A stretch of DNA of 34,550 nt from a virus. Position 1 is the first letter of the stretch, and every line of letters starts with the position of its first letter. The notes under the pieces are model-generated. The model saw nothing but the letters and a program-made list of their open reading frames with translations. It searched no databases and had not been told where the DNA came from. A program made the translations under genes and the position numbers. Of this stretch, positions 32,816-34,550 are shown in pieces. The DNA is taken from the IMG/VR virus record IMGVR_UViG_3300047181_000005, positions 1 to 34,550 of that record; one strand, written 5' to 3'.

Positions 32816-33403
32816 TCATATCACTTTCCACTCTTTGAGTTTTGACTTGAAGAACTCCCTCCTTTCCGCAATGTATTCGCGAGTCACCTCGGCTTTCGGT
32901 CGATAGAGCAACTTCTTCATTTCGGCGACACGCTCCTCTCCATATCTTTGAATCATAAAATCCGTATAGTAGTGAATGTTCCCCCCTTTCTCGAGATTGC
33001 ATGAGTAGCATTGACAATGAGCATTGTCAGGAAGTAGCCACGCGTCAAGTTTTACCCTCGGAATAAAGTGACCTCCCTGAAACTTCGTCCAGTGCTTGAC
33101 AACTGAACAAGTGACGCACTTGATGAGTCCAGTTTTGACGTCTCCTCGATCGAGAAGATCTTTGAATCTGTAATATTTCGAGCCGTATGCGTCCCATGCC
33201 AATTGACAGAGTTTCCGAAGTGAGAATTTCTTCTTCGTATCCTTCGGAAGTTTGAGTTTCTTTGAAAGAGCATTGATTTCAACTGTAGTCTCTCGAGAAA
33301 GTGCGAGTTTTTTGAGTGGTCCGACAATCTTCGGGATTCCCGCGATCTTATTGAATGCGATTTCTTCGTCTGAAAGAACGCGCGCTTTTTTCTTTTGAAT
33401 CAT
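32816..33403 (-). CDS. ninG: NinG/Rap-like recombination endonuclease
   Basis: 195 aa. The NinG pattern is clear: CVTCSVVKHW (about 96-105), GGHFIPR (110-116), DNAHCQCYSCN (126-136) and GNIHYY. NinG (Rap) proteins bind and cut Holliday junctions and D-loops. The start has AAGGAGG 4 nt upstream, the strongest Shine-Dalgarno in the window, inside the overlapping end of the initiator gene. Confidence 0.85.
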   Translation of the reverse strand: MIQKKKARVLSDEEIAFNKIAGIPKIVGPLKKLALSRETTVEINALSKKLKLPKDTKKKFSLRKLCQLAWDAYGSKYYRFKDLLDRGDVKTGLIKCVTCSVVKHWTKFQGGHFIPRVKLDAWLLPDNAHCQCYSCNLEKGGNIHYYTDFMIQRYGEERVAEMKKLLYRPKAEVTREYIAERREFFKSKLKEWKVI

Positions 33404-34341
33404 GATTCCTCCTTGAAATATGTATCAATCTCCTTCTCCGGCTTCAATCCCATAACCTGACGAACACGCTCCTCACGCGTCGGCTCTTTGATCTTCTTCC
33501 CTCTGAGCGGTGAATGAATCAACTTGTCAATCCCTTTGTGAATTTTTGCTTCAACGTAGGGAGAGCGAATCTCTTTTTGAACTGCGATTTTTTTAGCAAC
33601 TCTTTCAGCGAGCCCCTTTGCGAATCCGTTCAATTGTACAGGCTGAGTCACCGGCTGTTCGGGACTGTTTTTGACAACAGGCTTCTCAGGAACTTTGAAA
33701 CGAGGAGAAATCGTGAAGGATTTGAATTGATCCTGTTGAACTTTCTGCTCGAAGTGAAGTTTCCAGTTTGTGATCTTCGAATGATCGTGTGTTTCGTAGT
33801 ATGCAATGATCAGTTTCCATGCTTTCGCAACGTCTCGAGTTGGGAACTTCTCTTGAAGATCTTTGATAACTTCTTCTTTTTGAAGTTTGAATTCTTCGAA
33901 AGGCGACATATTGTTTTCTTTGTCATTGTTGTCATTGTTGTCATTGTTGTTTGTTGTCGTTTGCCTGTCGTTTGACTGTCGCTTTCCTGTCACGTTGTTG
34001 ACTTTCTGCCTGTCTTTGTCTTGGTATTCCGAGTAATTTTTGACCGTAACGACGGAGAATTTTGAGTATGTCTTGACTGTCACTTCGCCTGTCGTTTTGA
34101 GTTTCGACAACGCTGTTCTCAGTTGACGGATTGACAGTCGCGTTTCTTCACTGAGAGCAGGGTATCCGATGATCCGTTGACCGCGTTCAATTTCTACTCC
34201 ATGCCATGAGTTCGGCTTGTGATTGACTGTGAGCAATAGATGAATGAAAAGTCTCGAGACATTGATGTCGTCGTACCATTCCCACGCGAGAATTTTTCGG
34301 CTGAGTGTAACCCACCCGGAGAGTTCAGAATTGATTTTCAT
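33400..34341 (-). CDS. Replication-initiator-like protein (winged-helix, DnaD-type N-terminus)
   Basis: 313 aa from ATG at 34341. Residues 1 to about 95 match the N-terminal winged-helix of phage replication organisers: GWVTLSRKILAWEWYDDINV, RLFIHLLLTVNH, RGQRIIGYPALSEETRLSIRQLRTAL. A disordered Asn/Asp/Thr-rich linker (about 105-140) follows, then a helical domain (about 145-210) and a basic tail. It likely binds the origin and loads host replication factors. The linker DNA holds tandem TGTC repeats. There is no Shine-Dalgarno. A 17-nt overlap joins it to a small ORF upstream. Confidence 0.72.
   Translation of the reverse strand: MKINSELSGWVTLSRKILAWEWYDDINVSRLFIHLLLTVNHKPNSWHGVEIERGQRIIGYPALSEETRLSIRQLRTALSKLKTTGEVTVKTYSKFSVVTVKNYSEYQDKDRQKVNNVTGKRQSNDRQTTTNNNDNNDNNDKENNMSPFEEFKLQKEEVIKDLQEKFPTRDVAKAWKLIIAYYETHDHSKITNWKLHFEQKVQQDQFKSFTISPRFKVPEKPVVKNSPEQPVTQPVQLNGFAKGLAERVAKKIAVQKEIRSPYVEAKIHKGIDKLIHSPLRGKKIKEPTREERVRQVMGLKPEKEIDTYFKEES
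33921..33998. repeat. Tandem TGTC iterons, candidate replication origin
   Basis: On the plus strand three perfect 9-bp TGTCATTGT repeats (33921-33947) are followed by four tandem 11-bp units at 33955, 33966, 33977 and 33988 (TGTCGTTTGCC, TGTCGTTTGAC, TGTCGCTTTCC, TGTCACGTTGT). Looser TGTC elements follow at 34011, 34078 and 34090. An 11-bp period is out of phase with codons, so coding repetition does not explain it, and it places one site per helical turn. Iterons inside the initiator gene recall lambda O. Confidence 0.55.
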
Positions 34342-34486
34342 TTTTGTTGCGGTTGATCTTATATTCAAGAGCACTCAAGGGAGAGAGCCTTTCGACTGAT
34401 ATTCCGAGCCATAACCGCAACAGAAACGACTCAGAAATGCGAAGACTCTCTCGATTGAATGTTCTTTGATGAAGTTGCGGTTTCAT
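34325..34486 (-). CDS. Possible 53-aa leaderless ORF under P1
   Basis: An ATG at 34486 opens 53 codons to a TGA at 34325, overlapping the initiator gene by 17 nt in another frame. The ATG is 7 nt after the P1 -10 box, about where transcription should start, so the mRNA could be leaderless. The peptide is basic and helical (ESFLLRLWLGISVERLS). It could be a small regulator or coincidental. Confidence 0.35.
   Translation of the reverse strand: MKPQLHQRTFNRESLRISESFLLRLWLGISVERLSPLSALEYKINRNKNENQF
34346..34482. repeat. Three GTTGCGGTT motifs around the first gene
   Basis: GTTGCGGTT occurs at 34346-34354 and 34474-34482 on the plus strand and inverted at 34413-34421. The 9-mer appears three times in 137 bp between P1 and the initiator start codon, so it may be an operator or an initiator-binding site. 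Confidence 0.45.
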
Positions 34487-34550
34487 ACTGAGAGAATATA
34501 CTCTCGAAAGGAATATGTCAAGACAAAAAAAGAGACCGCCACTGCCCCGG
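34424..34550. repeat. Terminal direct repeat, right copy (circular overlap)
   Basis: Identical to bases 1-127. In this copy P1 sits directly upstream of the replication-initiator-like gene, which shows the operon order across the circle junction. Confidence 0.9.
34493..34521 (-). promoter_or_regulatory. Promoter P1 (right copy), first promoter of the replication/lysis unit
   Basis: Minus-strand TTGACA (34516-34521), 17-bp spacer, TATTCT (34493-34498). The predicted transcript start is near 34486, about 145 nt upstream of the initiator-like gene. A GAGAG-6-CTCTC dyad at 34490-34505 covers the -10 and could be an operator. One copy of the GTTGCGGTT motif lies just downstream. Confidence 0.8.

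Noticed and set aside
33921-33998. CRISPR array or coding microsatellite
   Set aside because: Units are 9-11 bp without spacers, and the 11-bp units are out of codon phase, so an iteron array fits better.
1-34550. CTAG and AGCT also look rare (roughly ten copies each)
   Set aside because: Kept apart from the TTAA/GGCC claim because general TA avoidance and codon use may account for them; a Markov calculation is needed.
1-34550. Alternative genetic code (TGA or TAG readthrough)
   Set aside because: All major genes are full length and end in ordinary stop codons, with ATGA overlaps that use TGA as stop.

Overview
The window is a complete small siphovirus-type phage genome. Bases 1-127 are repeated exactly at 34424-34550, so the sequence closes into a circle of 34,423 bp. 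Every supported gene reads on the minus strand. There are about 50 genes, mostly with 4-20 nt overlaps. I see no tRNA, integrase, repressor, DNA polymerase, helicase, methyltransferase or CRISPR array, so it is probably a lytic phage that borrows the host replisome. Promoters match the sigma-70 consensus (TTGACA, 17 bp, TATAAT-like), and some but not all genes have Shine-Dalgarno sites. The DUF2341/LamG and Fn3-like modules of the tail proteins are frequent in uncultivated bacteria, including Patescibacteria, but the sequence does not fix the host.

Reading leftwards in transcription order, unit 1 starts at P1 (34493-34521, same as 70-98). It holds a tiny possibly leaderless ORF, a replication-initiator-like gene with candidate origin iterons inside it, NinG, a GT4 glycosyltransferase, an M23 endolysin and a holin, and ends at terminator T2 (30531-30559). 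Unit 2 starts at P2 (30499-30527) with one small gene, then P3 (30083-30111) with a membrane-anchored glucosaminidase-like enzyme, a DUF1351-like coiled-coil protein, a clamp-like protein, a membrane CAP-domain protein, a YopX-like protein and zinc ribbons. P4 (25243-25271) precedes RecT and a PD-(D/E)XK exonuclease. A run of small overlapping genes leads to the terminase.

The morphogenesis block (21519 to 148) runs terS, terL, a portal-MuF fusion, a large collagen-like fiber, a small coiled protein, HK97-type protease and capsid, four or five head-tail joining genes, tail tube, frameshifted tail chaperone, tape measure, distal tail protein, two modular carbohydrate-binding-like tail proteins, a small tip protein, a membrane protein and an HNH-like nuclease. 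It ends at terminator T1 (102-136), directly in front of P1.

The most unusual signals are: TTAA is absent from the whole window and GGCC occurs once, a strong restriction-avoidance signature; 11-bp tandem iterons, out of phase with codons, sit inside the initiator gene; a GACGAGGA box precedes several late genes; a compositionally foreign segment covers terS and the ATPase half of terL; and a glycosyltransferase, a CAP protein and a second wall enzyme lie outside the usual phage modules.
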